DNA from: Chryseolinea soli
Lineage (GTDB): Bacteria; Bacteroidota; Bacteroidia; Cytophagales; Cyclobacteriaceae
DNA length: 64,000 nt
Assembly: GCF_003589925.1 (NCBI RefSeq)
Contig: NZ_CP032382.1
Span: 992,001-1,056,000 of the forward strand
Direction: 5' to 3'
Shown here: one piece after another, positions 33,356 through 42,812 of the stretch
Layout of the letters: each line of letters begins with the position of its first letter
Numbering within the stretch: the stretch's first letter is position 1
Program-made: the position numbers and the translations under genes
The notes under the pieces: model-generated
The model's database searches: none
What the model was told of the DNA's origin: nothing
The model's input: only the letters and a program-made list of their open reading frames with translations

Positions 33356-35702
33356 CATCACGCTGTTGTGGTCCTCCCTCTGCTGGCTGGGGCTTTGTTC
33401 GACGCTGCTTTTTTCGGGGTGCACGGGCGCAAAATATCTAAAAGATGGAGAGACCTTTTATACGGGCGCCGAGATTGATTTCGACACTCATGGAAGACGT
33501 GTCGGGCGCAAAAAAGCATTGCGCAAAGATCTTGACGCCTACATCACACCCAAGCCAAACAACAAGCTCCTCGGCATGCGCCCCGGCGCTTGGTTTTATT
33601 ACGTGGCCGGCGAGCCCAAAAAGAAAAATGGTTTGCGCGGCTTTATCAAAAATAAATTGGGTCAGCCTCCGGTATTGCTAAAGAATGCTACACCCGAGCG
33701 TACGGCCAAGACACTGGCCGGGCAATTGAACAATGAAGGCTATTTTGAATCGACGGTGAAGCCGGAAGTAAAGACGGGAAAAACGGAAAGCAAGGTGATC
33801 TATCATGTGAACCTGACGCGACCGTATCGCTTGCGCGAAATCAACTTCCCCGCCGGTCGCGATAGCACTTACGCTGCCATCTTCCGAACGTTGAAGGACG
33901 AATCCTTGCTGGCACCGAAACAACGTTACGACTTACAGCGCCTCCAGGCTGAGCAGGAACGCATCGAGAAAGTGCTAAAAGATTTTGGGTTTTATTATTT
34001 CGATGATCGTTACCTGATCTTCGAGGCCGACAGCACGGTGGCCGAGCGAAAGGTAGATCTCCGGCTACGGCTGGAGCCCGGCATCCCGGCCAAGGCCCGC
34101 AAGATCTATACCTTGAGCGAAGTGAAAGTATTTCCAAACTATGTACTCGCTGAAGACTCTTTGGAAAATGCCTCCGTCGTTACGCACGTCAACGGTGTGA
34201 CCTATGTAGAAAAGGGAAACACGTTCCGGCCGGAGATCATCACTGACGTGATCAACCTGAAGAAAGGCGACCGCTACAGCCGTGAAGCGCAAGACCTCAC
34301 CCTAAGCCATCTCATGGGCTTGGGGGTCTTCAAGTTTGTGAACATCAAGTTTACCGACGCGGGGAACGACTCCTCCATGCTGCGCAGCAATATTTTTCTG
34401 ACCCCGTTAAAGAAAAAATCAGTACGCGGCGAAGTGCAAGGCGTGTCCAAGTCCAACAACTTTGTGGGGCCGGGCGTAACCCTTACGTTTACCAATAGGA
34501 ATTTCCTGCGCGGTGCTGAATTGTTTCAGCTCAAGCTCAATACGGCTTACGAAGTACAGATCAGCAAGCAACAGCAAAATCCGCTGAATTCGTTCGAGTT
34601 CGGCTTTGAGGCCAGCCTTACCATTCCGCGTTTTATTACGCCTATAAAGATCAATTACAACTCCCGGAAATATTTACCAAAGACGATCATCAAGACGGGT
34701 TTTAATTTACAGAACCGGGTTGGCTATTACCGCCTCAGTTCGGCGAACGCGGCCTATGGCTATAACTGGCGCGAAACGGTTTCGAGAACGCACGAGCTGT
34801 ATCCGATCGATCTCAACTTTGTTCGAACGGATAAGCGTTCGCCGGCATTCAACGAACTAGTGGAGCAGAATCCTGTGTTAGCCAACTCTTTTGAAAATCA
34901 ATTCATTTTGGGTACTCGCTATTCCTATACCATCAATACGCAGCTCAACGAAACGCCGATGCAGAAATATGAGAAGCGTCCGTATCAAACGCACAGTTTT
35001 TATTTCAATGGCAACGTGGATGTGGCCGGCAACCTGCTCCACACCTTGCAGGATGCATTCAATGGCGAAAAGACAGGTTCGCTGGAGATCTTCGGCCTGC
35101 CGTATTCCCAATATGTGAAGGGCGATATTGACTTCCGGTACTATTGGCAATTCGACGAGCACAACAAGATCGCGTCACGACTCATTCTCGGTGCCGGCTA
35201 TGCGTTTGGAAACTCTGCCACCCTGCCGTATGTAAAACAATTTGCTATCGGCGGTTCCAATAGCATCCGCGCGTTCCCGGCGCGCTCGGTGGGACCCGGT
35301 ACATACAATGTGCGCACCGACCCGAATTCAGATGAATTGTATAAGGGAACGTTGTTTGTCGATCAGCGTGGGGATATCAAATTGGAATCCAACGTGGAAT
35401 ACCGCTTCGACATCATCCGTATGTTGAAAGGCGCAGTGTTTGTAGACGCGGGGAATATTTGGCTGTGGAAGGAAGACTCCCTGAGGACCGGCGGAAAGAT
35501 CAGCAGCGATTTTCTAAAACAACTGGCCGTCGGCACGGGCTTCGGTCTCCGTTTCGATTTCAGCTTTTTTGTGCTTCGGTTTGATACGGCCTTCCCGTTG
35601 CGTCAAACGTCGGGTTGGGTAACCGATGAAATCGATTTTGGGAGCAGTTCCTGGCGGGGAAAAAATCTCGTGTTCAATATTGCCATTGGCTATCCGTTCT
35701 AG
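33339..35702 (+). CDS. tamA: TamA/BamA-type Omp85 outer-membrane protein
   Basis: A 787-residue Omp85 protein. The N-terminus is a lipoprotein-type signal (LLFSGCTGAKYLKD, Cys about 28), a form common in Bacteroidota TamA. POTRA-like repeats cover about 120-350 (RPYRLREINFPAGRD; the SRKIYTL-type beta segments; TDVINLKKGDRYSREAQDL). The C-terminal barrel contains FAIGGSNSIRAFPARSVGPGTYN near 640, the (V/I)RG(F/Y)-like motif of Omp85 barrels, here SIRAF. It pairs with TamB to insert proteins or move lipid. The 17-base overlap with tamB implies coupled translation. It converges on the REC-PAS-kinase gene. Confidence 0.92.
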   Translation: MRRKNNITLLWSSLCWLGLCSTLLFSGCTGAKYLKDGETFYTGAEIDFDTHGRRVGRKKALRKDLDAYITPKPNNKLLGMRPGAWFYYVAGEPKKKNGLRGFIKNKLGQPPVLLKNATPERTAKTLAGQLNNEGYFESTVKPEVKTGKTESKVIYHVNLTRPYRLREINFPAGRDSTYAAIFRTLKDESLLAPKQRYDLQRLQAEQERIEKVLKDFGFYYFDDRYLIFEADSTVAERKVDLRLRLEPGIPAKARKIYTLSEVKVFPNYVLAEDSLENASVVTHVNGVTYVEKGNTFRPEIITDVINLKKGDRYSREAQDLTLSHLMGLGVFKFVNIKFTDAGNDSSMLRSNIFLTPLKKKSVRGEVQGVSKSNNFVGPGVTLTFTNRNFLRGAELFQLKLNTAYEVQISKQQQNPLNSFEFGFEASLTIPRFITPIKINYNSRKYLPKTIIKTGFNLQNRVGYYRLSSANAAYGYNWRETVSRTHELYPIDLNFVRTDKRSPAFNELVEQNPVLANSFENQFILGTRYSYTINTQLNETPMQKYEKRPYQTHSFYFNGNVDVAGNLLHTLQDAFNGEKTGSLEIFGLPYSQYVKGDIDFRYYWQFDEHNKIASRLILGAGYAFGNSATLPYVKQFAIGGSNSIRAFPARSVGPGTYNVRTDPNSDELYKGTLFVDQRGDIKLESNVEYRFDIIRMLKGAVFVDAGNIWLWKEDSLRTGGKISSDFLKQLAVGTGFGLRFDFSFFVLRFDTAFPLRQTSGWVTDEIDFGSSSWRGKNLVFNIAIGYPF

Positions 35703-35737
35703 GGCGATTGGTCTGGGATGGACCTCAAGCAACCGGC

Positions 35738-37189
35738 TCAGTTGGGAAGCCTGAAGGCCACGATGAATGTAGTTCCTTCATCTTGCTTGCTGGTGACCTC
35801 TACATCAGCGTTGTGGCTGTTCAAAATATTTTTTGTAGACGTCAGGCCCAGACCCATACCCCCTTGTTTGTCGGTGAAGAACGGGTCGAAAAGTTTTTCA
35901 ATATCTTCCTGCGGAATGCCCTTCCCATTGTCAACAATGCAAACGGTGATGCGGCTGTCGCTCAGTTGCGTTTCGATGCGCAGCACACCCTTTCCGGGCT
36001 TCATGGCCTCCACGGCGTTCACGATGATGTTGAGGAAAGCGATCTTGATCTTTTCCTTGTCCAGCAGCACGCGCGGCAGGGCAGCTGCAAAATTCCGTTC
36101 CAGCCGGATCTGGTTCAGGTTCATCCGGTCGATGGCCAGGCCGATCGTATCTTCCAGTATTTCTTCGACGTTCGACAGTTGCAGGTTCAATTCTTTGGGC
36201 TTCGAAGAGTTGAGCATTTCACCGATGAGCTGCTCGATGCGGTTGGCGTTTCGCTCGATGATGTCGCTGTACAACTTCACCGTTTCGTTGTTCCGGGGCA
36301 TTTCGTCTTTCAGCTGCTCCAGCGCCAGGGTTAGGTTGGTCAGCGGATTGCGTACTTCGTGCGCGATCGTGCGTGCGATCTTGCCGGTCATGGAAAGCCG
36401 CTCGGCCACCAGCATGTCGCGCTCTGCTTTTTTGCGCATGGTCAGGTCGTGAATGATGCCCTGGTAGCAGCAAAATTCCGAGATCTGGTCGGGAATGAAA
36501 ACGCAATTCAGCATGGAGATCTTCCTTTCGCGGTCCTTGTTGAGCAGCACTACCTCAAAATCGCGAATCTGTTCCATCGTCTTCAGCGATGAAAAGAAGT
36601 ATTGGAAGTCTTCATCCTGCTCAAAGATCTGGCTGATGGTTAGCGACAGGGCCTCCTCTTTCGTGTACTTAAAAAATTTGAGGAACGCATCGTTGACGTC
36701 CATGAGCTTAAGGTCATTGTTGGCCAAAAAAATAGGGTCGATAGAGCGTTCGAACAATGACCTGTATTTTTTTTCTTTCTCATCCAACTCCCGGATCACT
36801 CCCGCCTGGCTCAGCGCATAGCGGATGCTGCGCTCCAGCATGGAGGGGTTCAATTCGGTTTTCACGATATAGTCGGCGGCACCATAGCGCGTGGCATCCA
36901 AGTCCACGTTCAGATCTCCCTGGCCGGTCAACAGGATGCAAGGTGTGATGACGCCTTTGTCCTGGGCAAATTTGATGAGATCGAGACCGTTCTCGCTGCC
37001 GAGGCGATAGTCGATCAAAAAGATATCATAGTGGCCGCGGACCATTTTGTCCTTTGCCTTTTCGGGCAGGGGCTCCCATTCCACGTCAAAATGGTAGTAT
37101 TCGCTCTCTGACAAATATTCACGGGCCAACAGCACATCGTCTTCATCATCTTCTATCAGGAGAACTTTTACAGAGGGTGTTTTCTTCAT
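35738..37189 (-). CDS. REC-PAS-histidine kinase hybrid
   Basis: A 483-residue cytoplasmic signalling protein. The N-terminal receiver (about 7-125) has the phospho-acceptor Asp60 in DIFLIDYRLG. A PAS domain follows (about 145-255: FERSIDPIFLANNDLKLMDV), then a HisKA-type dimerisation helix with His277 in IAHEVRNPLTNL and a HATPase_c domain (VDNGKGIPQEDIEKLFDPFF and GGMGLGLTSTKNIL). The receiver-first order suggests it takes phosphate from another kinase and passes it on or has its activity set by it. It is the last of three signalling genes; the response regulator 37202-37648 is 12 bases upstream. No membrane segments. Confidence 0.93.
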   Translation of the reverse strand: MKKTPSVKVLLIEDDEDDVLLAREYLSESEYYHFDVEWEPLPEKAKDKMVRGHYDIFLIDYRLGSENGLDLIKFAQDKGVITPCILLTGQGDLNVDLDATRYGAADYIVKTELNPSMLERSIRYALSQAGVIRELDEKEKKYRSLFERSIDPIFLANNDLKLMDVNDAFLKFFKYTKEEALSLTISQIFEQDEDFQYFFSSLKTMEQIRDFEVVLLNKDRERKISMLNCVFIPDQISEFCCYQGIIHDLTMRKKAERDMLVAERLSMTGKIARTIAHEVRNPLTNLTLALEQLKDEMPRNNETVKLYSDIIERNANRIEQLIGEMLNSSKPKELNLQLSNVEEILEDTIGLAIDRMNLNQIRLERNFAAALPRVLLDKEKIKIAFLNIIVNAVEAMKPGKGVLRIETQLSDSRITVCIVDNGKGIPQEDIEKLFDPFFTDKQGGMGLGLTSTKNILNSHNADVEVTSKQDEGTTFIVAFRLPN

Positions 37190-37201
37190 AATTTCTTGGT
37201 C

Positions 37202-37648
37202 TCATGCCCGGGGCAACGCCACGGTACCAAACCAGTAGTTGCCGATCTCACGCGTCACTTCCACCAGTTCATCAAACCGCACCGGTTTGCAGATGAAAGA
37301 ATTGACCCCGAGGTCATAGGTTTTCACAATGTCTTCTTCGGCCTTGGAGGTAGTGAGTACCACCACCGGAATGCGCCGCAACGACGGATCGTTTTTGATG
37401 TAATGCAAGGCCTCACGACCGTCCATCTTCGGCATATTCAGGTCAAGCAAAATGAGGGCCGGTTTGGGAGCTTTTTCCGTAAGAAACCGTCCACGACGAT
37501 GCAGGTAATCCAGCAGCTCCGTACCGTCCTCCACGAAATGGATGGGATTGAGGAGGTTGTTTTCTTCCAGGGCCTCTTTGATCAGCATTCGGTCGTCGGG
37601 ATCATCGTCGGCCATGAGAATCGTGGGCATGCTTAGGTTGCGCTTCAT
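37202..37648 (-). CDS. Single-domain response regulator (Rcp1-like)
   Basis: A 148-residue stand-alone receiver of the Rcp1 type associated with phytochrome-like kinases. Asp69 in LILLDLNMPKMDG is the phosphorylation site, DDDPDDR (14-20) the acidic pocket, and Lys in FICKPVRFDEL completes it. No output domain, so it probably shuttles phosphate between the CHASE3 kinase (15 bases upstream) and the REC-PAS-kinase downstream. Operon position and lengths fit a phosphorelay; which kinase drives it is inferred. Confidence 0.93.
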   Translation of the reverse strand: MKRNLSMPTILMADDDPDDRMLIKEALEENNLLNPIHFVEDGTELLDYLHRRGRFLTEKAPKPALILLDLNMPKMDGREALHYIKNDPSLRRIPVVVLTTSKAEEDIVKTYDLGVNSFICKPVRFDELVEVTREIGNYWFGTVALPRA

Positions 37649-37663
37649 ATCGGAACGGTTTTA

Positions 37664-39862
37664 TTAACCGGCAGGTAAGATAATTATAAATTCTGATCCC
37701 ACATTTTCCGCGCTGTGGGCCGTGATAAACCCTTTGTGGTTGTTCACGATCTTCCGGCAGATCGACAACCCGATGCCTGTGCCCTCGTATTCGTTGCGGC
37801 CGTGGAGGCGATGGAACAGTGTGAAAATTTTTTCGGTGTATTTTTCATCAAAGCCGATACCGTTGTCTTTGACGGTAATGACCGCATATTCCGGATCGGC
37901 CAGCGAAAGGCCAAAACGCGTGTTGAGAAGCGTGCCTTTTTCTTTGTGGCCCCGGATCTCTACCACTGGCTTCTCGCCGGATTTGTGGAATTTTATACCA
38001 TTGCTGATGATATTTTGAAACAGTCGCTTCATCTGGGTCTTGTCGCCGCGAATAGGGGGCACGATCCCCACACGCACCGCTGCATCTTCGCGGCGAACCT
38101 GCGCATCGAGGTCCTCGATGACTTCGCTCAGCACCTGCGCTGTATCCAGCACTTCGGGCACGGCCACTCCGCGCGACACGCGCGAAAAGGAAAGCAAATC
38201 TTCGATCAGCGTTTGCATGCGCGCCGCAGCCGATTGCATGCGTTGAATATAATCGACTCCCTGTCCTTCCAGCTTGTTGCCATATTTAGCTGCCAGCCGG
38301 TCGCCGAAAGCCCGTATTTTTCGCAGGGGCTCCTGCAAGTCGTGTGAGGCTACGTAGGCAAACTGCTCCAGGTCCTCGTTTGACCGTTGCAACTCTTCCG
38401 TATATTTCTCCAGTTGGTTTTCGTAGAGTTTACGGTCTGTAATGTCGATCAACGCACCCAATATAACGCTCGCATCCGACGCCGGTGATGTGGGCTTGGC
38501 CGCCAATGACAAATGGCGGAGCATGCCTTGTTCGTCAACCCGGTATTCAATCTCCAACCGCTTTCTGCTCAATTTCACTTCCCGAATAAAATCTTCGACC
38601 CGCAAGCGGTCGTCTGCATACACGTTTTCCAGGAACGATTCCCAGGTTGGCGTATACGTTTCGCGCGCTTTGCCAAGCATCGTGTAGAGGCCGTCGGACC
38701 ATATGAGTTCATCGCTTTTTTCCGTCCATCGCCAACTGCCCATTTTTGCGAGGTGTTCGGCCTCGTTGAGCAGGAGTCCACGCTCTTCCAACAACAGCCT
38801 TTGTGATTTTTGTCGCGTGATGTCCGTCACCGTAACCACAAAACCATCATCCACCTTCACGGCTGTGACGTGTACCCAGCTATTGTTCGCTGCGGGCTGA
38901 AATTTTTCAAACTGCGCCGGCTGACCGGTTTCCACTACGTTTTTATATATGGTCCACGATTCCTCAAAACGAGTTTTAGGATAAGTCTCGAGCATCCGCT
39001 TTCCCATCAACGCATTTCTCTCCAGCCCTAACATTTTCTCGCTGACGGCGTTGGCCAATGTCCATTCAAAATCCTCGATGCTCCCATCCTTCCCACGAAT
39101 AGCGCGCAGGGCCATGATGCCCGACAACGAATTGTCCAGCACGCTGCGCAATGTTTTTTGGGTGAACTCGCGAATGCCGACTTCCGTGCGCAATTCCTGC
39201 AGGTTCATTTTCAATTGCTCTTCGGCGATACGCCGCTTTTCCAACGCGTCGAGTATACGCACAAACAGCACGGTGATGCCGGCCAGCGCCACCAACCCAT
39301 ACCCCAACATGGCCAGCGGTGCCACGGCCTTGATATCGCTCTCACTGGCGATGCGTTTGCGATAGATCCCCAGTTCTACTGTATTGATGCGGTGCACCAA
39401 GGCACGGATCTCATTCATATTCTCGCGGCCGTCCAGCAGCAACTGGCTTTCATAGCGGTCCATATACAAAGCGCTGCGCTGTGCGTTAGCGAGGATTTTT
39501 TGGATGATGGCAAATTGATAGCTCACCAGTTGACGAAGCGTATCCACCTGTTTGGATTGTGCTTTATTGTCGGATACGAGATTCTCCAACGCCCGCAATT
39601 GCAACGGCAGTACCTTCACTGACACACGGTAAGGTTGCAGATAGGCGGTGTCGTGTGTGAGTTGAAAGCCGCGGTGACCGGTTTCGGCGTCCTTGATCGT
39701 CGACAGTACCACTTCCAGCGAGCGAAACACGTCGTTGGAATGACGGATCAACCGGACCTCATCGGTATAGCGCTTCAAATTTCTATACGTGATCACGCTG
39801 ATGACGAGGAGCACCATCACGATCCCGAGAAACAAAATCTTTATGTACTTATTCTTCATCAT
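37664..39862 (-). CDS. CHASE3-PAS-histidine kinase
   Basis: A 732-residue membrane sensor kinase. TM1 is at about 7-27, a periplasmic CHASE3 domain at about 30-175 (SLEVVLSTIKDAETGHRGFQ, the family hallmark), TM2 at about 180-203. Two PAS regions follow (about 235-350, 360-480), then HisKA with His505 in YVASHDLQEPLRKI and a HATPase_c domain (VKDNGIGFDEKYTEKIFTLFHRLHG, then GTGIGLSICRKI). The signal is unknown. It is the first gene of the kinase-regulator-kinase operon. The 148-base gap to the divergent PorT-like gene holds both promoters. Confidence 0.92.
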   Translation of the reverse strand: MMKNKYIKILFLGIVMVLLVISVITYRNLKRYTDEVRLIRHSNDVFRSLEVVLSTIKDAETGHRGFQLTHDTAYLQPYRVSVKVLPLQLRALENLVSDNKAQSKQVDTLRQLVSYQFAIIQKILANAQRSALYMDRYESQLLLDGRENMNEIRALVHRINTVELGIYRKRIASESDIKAVAPLAMLGYGLVALAGITVLFVRILDALEKRRIAEEQLKMNLQELRTEVGIREFTQKTLRSVLDNSLSGIMALRAIRGKDGSIEDFEWTLANAVSEKMLGLERNALMGKRMLETYPKTRFEESWTIYKNVVETGQPAQFEKFQPAANNSWVHVTAVKVDDGFVVTVTDITRQKSQRLLLEERGLLLNEAEHLAKMGSWRWTEKSDELIWSDGLYTMLGKARETYTPTWESFLENVYADDRLRVEDFIREVKLSRKRLEIEYRVDEQGMLRHLSLAAKPTSPASDASVILGALIDITDRKLYENQLEKYTEELQRSNEDLEQFAYVASHDLQEPLRKIRAFGDRLAAKYGNKLEGQGVDYIQRMQSAAARMQTLIEDLLSFSRVSRGVAVPEVLDTAQVLSEVIEDLDAQVRREDAAVRVGIVPPIRGDKTQMKRLFQNIISNGIKFHKSGEKPVVEIRGHKEKGTLLNTRFGLSLADPEYAVITVKDNGIGFDEKYTEKIFTLFHRLHGRNEYEGTGIGLSICRKIVNNHKGFITAHSAENVGSEFIIILPAG

Positions 39863-40010
39863 GTGGTCGCTCGTCTACACTTGTGTACAAATGCCACCGT
39901 TCGGTTTTCAACACAAATATCTTTTTTCCTTGAAAATAAGACGATTATGGATGTTTTCCGGTTTTGGCCTGATGTTTTGGGGGTGTTGTACAAACAAATG
40001 ATTTTTTACC

Positions 40011-40661
40011 ATGAATACGAAATTTAAACTTTTATCCATTTTCTTAATAACCGCTTTTGCCGGCGTCATGTCCATCCATGATGCGAAGGCGCAGATGAAC
40101 AGCAACGCGAGGTACGGTATCAAAGGTGGTTTCAATGCAAGCAATCTGTACGTAGACGATGTAAATGATGAAAATGCACGCTACGGCTTCAACGTGGGTC
40201 TATACGGTCAAATTTTGGCAAGCGAAGCTTTCGCGATCCAGCCCGAATTGTTGTACAGCACGAAAGGCTCGAAGGTAGACTATAGCAACATCGTCAACCA
40301 AACCGTTAAGTACAATCTCAACTATCTCGATCTCCCGGTGCTGGCCGTTTTTAAATTGGGCAAAGCTGCCGAAATCCAAGTTGGTCCATACGCCAGCTAC
40401 CTGCTCAACGCCAACATCAACTACAAAGGCGATTTTGTCAATGGCACCGACGAAATCAACAAAGACAACCTCAAATCATATGACTTTGGGTTGGTCGGTG
40501 GTTTCGGTCTGAACTTCGGCGCCGTCCAGGTAGGAGCACGGTACAACTACGGTATGGTGAAGATCGCCGATAGCAACGCAGCCCGGAGAATGCTGGGCGA
40601 CTCGAAAAACTCATGCGCACAACTCTACCTGGCACTCAATCTGAACAGAGCCAGTCAGTAA
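40011..40661 (+). CDS. PorT-type outer-membrane beta-barrel protein
   Basis: A 216-residue protein with a signal peptide (about 1-25: FLITAFAGVMSIHDAKA). The rest is an 8-strand-type barrel pattern (YGIKGGFNASNLYVDDV, AIQPELLYSTKGSKVDYSN, LNYLDLPVLAVFKLG, AEIQVGPYASYLLNA, and GLNFGAVQVGARYNYGM) typical of the PorT/OMP_b-brl family. In Bacteroidota these are abundant outer-membrane proteins; only PorT itself is tied to type IX secretion, and this may be a paralogue. Single gene with its own terminator, divergent from the CHASE3 kinase. Confidence 0.88.
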   Translation: MNTKFKLLSIFLITAFAGVMSIHDAKAQMNSNARYGIKGGFNASNLYVDDVNDENARYGFNVGLYGQILASEAFAIQPELLYSTKGSKVDYSNIVNQTVKYNLNYLDLPVLAVFKLGKAAEIQVGPYASYLLNANINYKGDFVNGTDEINKDNLKSYDFGLVGGFGLNFGAVQVGARYNYGMVKIADSNAARRMLGDSKNSCAQLYLALNLNRASQ

Positions 40662-40684
40662 AAATAAGGGGTAGGTAAATAGGT

Positions 40685-40716
40685 AGAGAGGCTGTCGAAA
40701 GGCAGCCTCTCTTTTT
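40685..40716 (+). terminator. Rho-independent terminator after the PorT-like gene
   Basis: AGAGAGGCTG/CAGCCTCTCT stem, 8-base loop, then T5. Confidence 0.9.
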
Positions 40717-40776
40717 GTTATTACCCTAGCCATGGATTTTACAATTGACTATGTTGAGCTCCTATAGACTATTAGA

Positions 40777-42168
40777 CTATGCGTTGATGCTATACAATTT
40801 CAATTTGTTGTATAAGGTCTTCCGATCGATCTTCAAAAGTTCGGCAGCCTTCGACTTGTTGTAGTTTACTTTTTCCAGGATGTCGATGATGGCCTGGCGT
40901 TCGGCCGAACCAGCGATCGATTTTAACAAGCCCACGCTGTCCTCCATCGCAACACCGGGAGCGGGCATGGCGTTGTTGGCTTGGATGATCTCCTGTGGAA
41001 GGCTATCCATCTGCACCACATCGCCCATGGTGAGCAACACCGAACGTTTGATGACGTTGTTGAGCTCCCGCAGGTTGCCATGCCAGTAGTAGTTGGTGAG
41101 TTGATCAACCACATCCGGCGAGAACGACTGCACATTTTTATGGAGGGCCTGGTTTGATTTTTCCAGGAAATAATTGGCAAAGATGATGATGTCCTCCTTG
41201 CGCTCACGCAGCGGGGAAAGCTGGATCTTGAATTCGTTGAGGCGGTGATAAAGATCTTCGCGGAAGCGTCCTTCTTTCACCGATTTGATGAGGTCTTCGT
41301 TGGTCGCTGCGAGGATGCGCACGTCGATGGGCGTGTCGCGCGTGGCACCGATGCGTTTTATTCTTCGCTCCTGGATCACGCGCAGCAGCTTCACCTGGTT
41401 TTCGTAGGAAAGGTTTCCGACTTCATCGAGGAAGATCGTGCCGCCATCGGCCACTTCGAAGCTTCCTTGTTTGTCGTTCACGGCGCCGGTGAAAGCGCCT
41501 TTTACGTGGCCGAACAATTCGCTGCCTGCCAATTCTTTTGGCAGGGCCCCGCAATCAATGGCCACAAAAGGTTTGTCGGAACGCTTGCTGAATTTATGTA
41601 CGGATTGCGCCACAAATTCTTTTCCCGTGCCGGTCTCACCGTTGATGATGACCGACATATCGGACGGTGCAATGAGTTCGATGTATTTTTGAACGGTTTG
41701 CGATTGAATGCTTTTTCCGACGATGAAGAAACTGGAGTTGGCCAGTGATTTGGGTTTGCGTGGATCTTGCGCCGTGTCGTTGCTTTCGCCGTTGACGGTC
41801 TTCTTTTCGTTCTTGGCGATGGTCTCGCGAATGGTGACCAGCAACTCATCCGGGTAAAGCGGTTTCGTTACATAATCATTAGCACCATAGCGGAAGGTTT
41901 CCACGGCGGTGCGCACGTCGGAGTAGCCGGTGATGATCACCACGGCGACATCCGATTGCAATAGTTTTATTTTCCGGAGCATTTCCACGCCGGTGAGATC
42001 GGGCAAGCGATAGTCGCACAGCACCAGGTTGTAGCGCGAGGCCCGCAACAGTTTCAAGCCTTCTTCGCCTTTGTAGGCGGCGTCTACTTCGTAGTTATTC
42101 TTCGTCAGAAATTTCGATAATACGAGACAAATGTCTTTGTCGTCGTCTATAATTAGTATTCTGGGCAT
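40777..42168 (-). CDS. Sigma54-dependent NtrC-family response regulator
   Basis: Start set at ATG 42168 (463 residues). A receiver domain has Asp52 in LVLCDYRLPDLTG. The AAA+ domain (about 140-385) has Walker A GETGTGKE, the sigma54-contact loop GAFTGA and Walker B GGTIFLDEVG. A Fis-type HTH closes the protein (about 415-460: ERQAIIDILEKVNYNKSKAAELLKIDRKTLYNKL). It activates RNA polymerase containing sigma54 at remote enhancers. It is the third gene after a small membrane protein and a stand-alone receiver; a sigma54-like promoter precedes that unit. No cognate kinase lies directly in this operon, but the CHASE3 cluster is about 1 kb away. Confidence 0.94.
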   Translation of the reverse strand: MPRILIIDDDKDICLVLSKFLTKNNYEVDAAYKGEEGLKLLRASRYNLVLCDYRLPDLTGVEMLRKIKLLQSDVAVVIITGYSDVRTAVETFRYGANDYVTKPLYPDELLVTIRETIAKNEKKTVNGESNDTAQDPRKPKSLANSSFFIVGKSIQSQTVQKYIELIAPSDMSVIINGETGTGKEFVAQSVHKFSKRSDKPFVAIDCGALPKELAGSELFGHVKGAFTGAVNDKQGSFEVADGGTIFLDEVGNLSYENQVKLLRVIQERRIKRIGATRDTPIDVRILAATNEDLIKSVKEGRFREDLYHRLNEFKIQLSPLRERKEDIIIFANYFLEKSNQALHKNVQSFSPDVVDQLTNYYWHGNLRELNNVIKRSVLLTMGDVVQMDSLPQEIIQANNAMPAPGVAMEDSVGLLKSIAGSAERQAIIDILEKVNYNKSKAAELLKIDRKTLYNKLKLYSINA

Positions 42169-42218
42169 AGGCAAAAAATAAATACGGGTTTAGAAATAGC
42201 GACCGGTTTTCCGGGCCA

Positions 42219-42575
42219 TTAGTTTATAAATTTCAGCTGCTGCAGCGATTCTTCAATGGTCTTTACCGAAAAGGGTTTCGCCATAAAAACGCTGGCCCCT
42301 TTTTGTAAGGCTTTCTGCCGTTCGCTGTCATAGGCACTGATCACTACAATTTTTGATGCGTTGTTCGACGCCTGCAAGGCATGAATCAGATCATAGCCTG
42401 AGCCGTCGGTTAAATTCAGATCGATAAATAAGATATCATACGAAGAGCCGGCGATTTTTGAAATGGCCTCCGATATGGAAAGGGCGAACGCAGCTTCATA
42501 CCCTACTTTCTTAAGGTATTGGGTTACCAATAGGCAAATCTCCATTTCGTCGTCGACCACTAGAACCTTTCTCAT
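42219..42575 (-). CDS. Single-domain response regulator
   Basis: A 118-residue receiver with Asp52 in ILFIDLNLTDGSG, acidic pair DDE at 8-10, and Lys in VFMAKPFSV. There is no output domain. It lies between the small membrane protein (10 bases upstream) and the NtrC-type regulator (50 bases downstream), so it likely modulates the same phosphorelay, perhaps as a phosphate sink. Confidence 0.93.
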   Translation of the reverse strand: MRKVLVVDDEMEICLLVTQYLKKVGYEAAFALSISEAISKIAGSSYDILFIDLNLTDGSGYDLIHALQASNNASKIVVISAYDSERQKALQKGASVFMAKPFSVKTIEESLQQLKFIN

Positions 42576-42585
42576 CCGCCAGACC

Positions 42586-42786
42586 CTAGTGACCGTGACC
42601 GGCTAGCGTTAGGACTCCCCGGCGCTGACGTTTCGGTCTGGGCTGGGTGCTTCTTGCTACTCTCATCTTTTGCACTTCCTCCTTGGTTTTCAAGGGGAAA
42701 AATAGTCTAAACAAAACTATGGCAAATCCCATACTGCACAAATAGGTACCACCCATCAGTGCGACAAACTTTAAAAATTCGATCAT
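42586..42786 (-). CDS. Small membrane protein, unknown, first in the NtrC operon
   Basis: Start placed at ATG 42786 (66 residues); a TTG two codons earlier is the only longer option. One or two hydrophobic segments (FLKFVALMGGTYLCSMGFAIVLFRLFF, split below) and a strongly basic, Pro-rich C-terminus. It is 10 bases upstream of the single-domain regulator. No family recognised. It may be a sensor or anchor for the regulators; this is inference from position only. Confidence 0.55.
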   Translation of the reverse strand: MIEFLKFVALMGGTYLCSMGFAIVLFRLFFPLKTKEEVQKMRVARSTQPRPKRQRRGVLTLAGHGH

Positions 42787-42812
42787 ACGCAAGGATTTTT
42801 ACGATCCAACTT

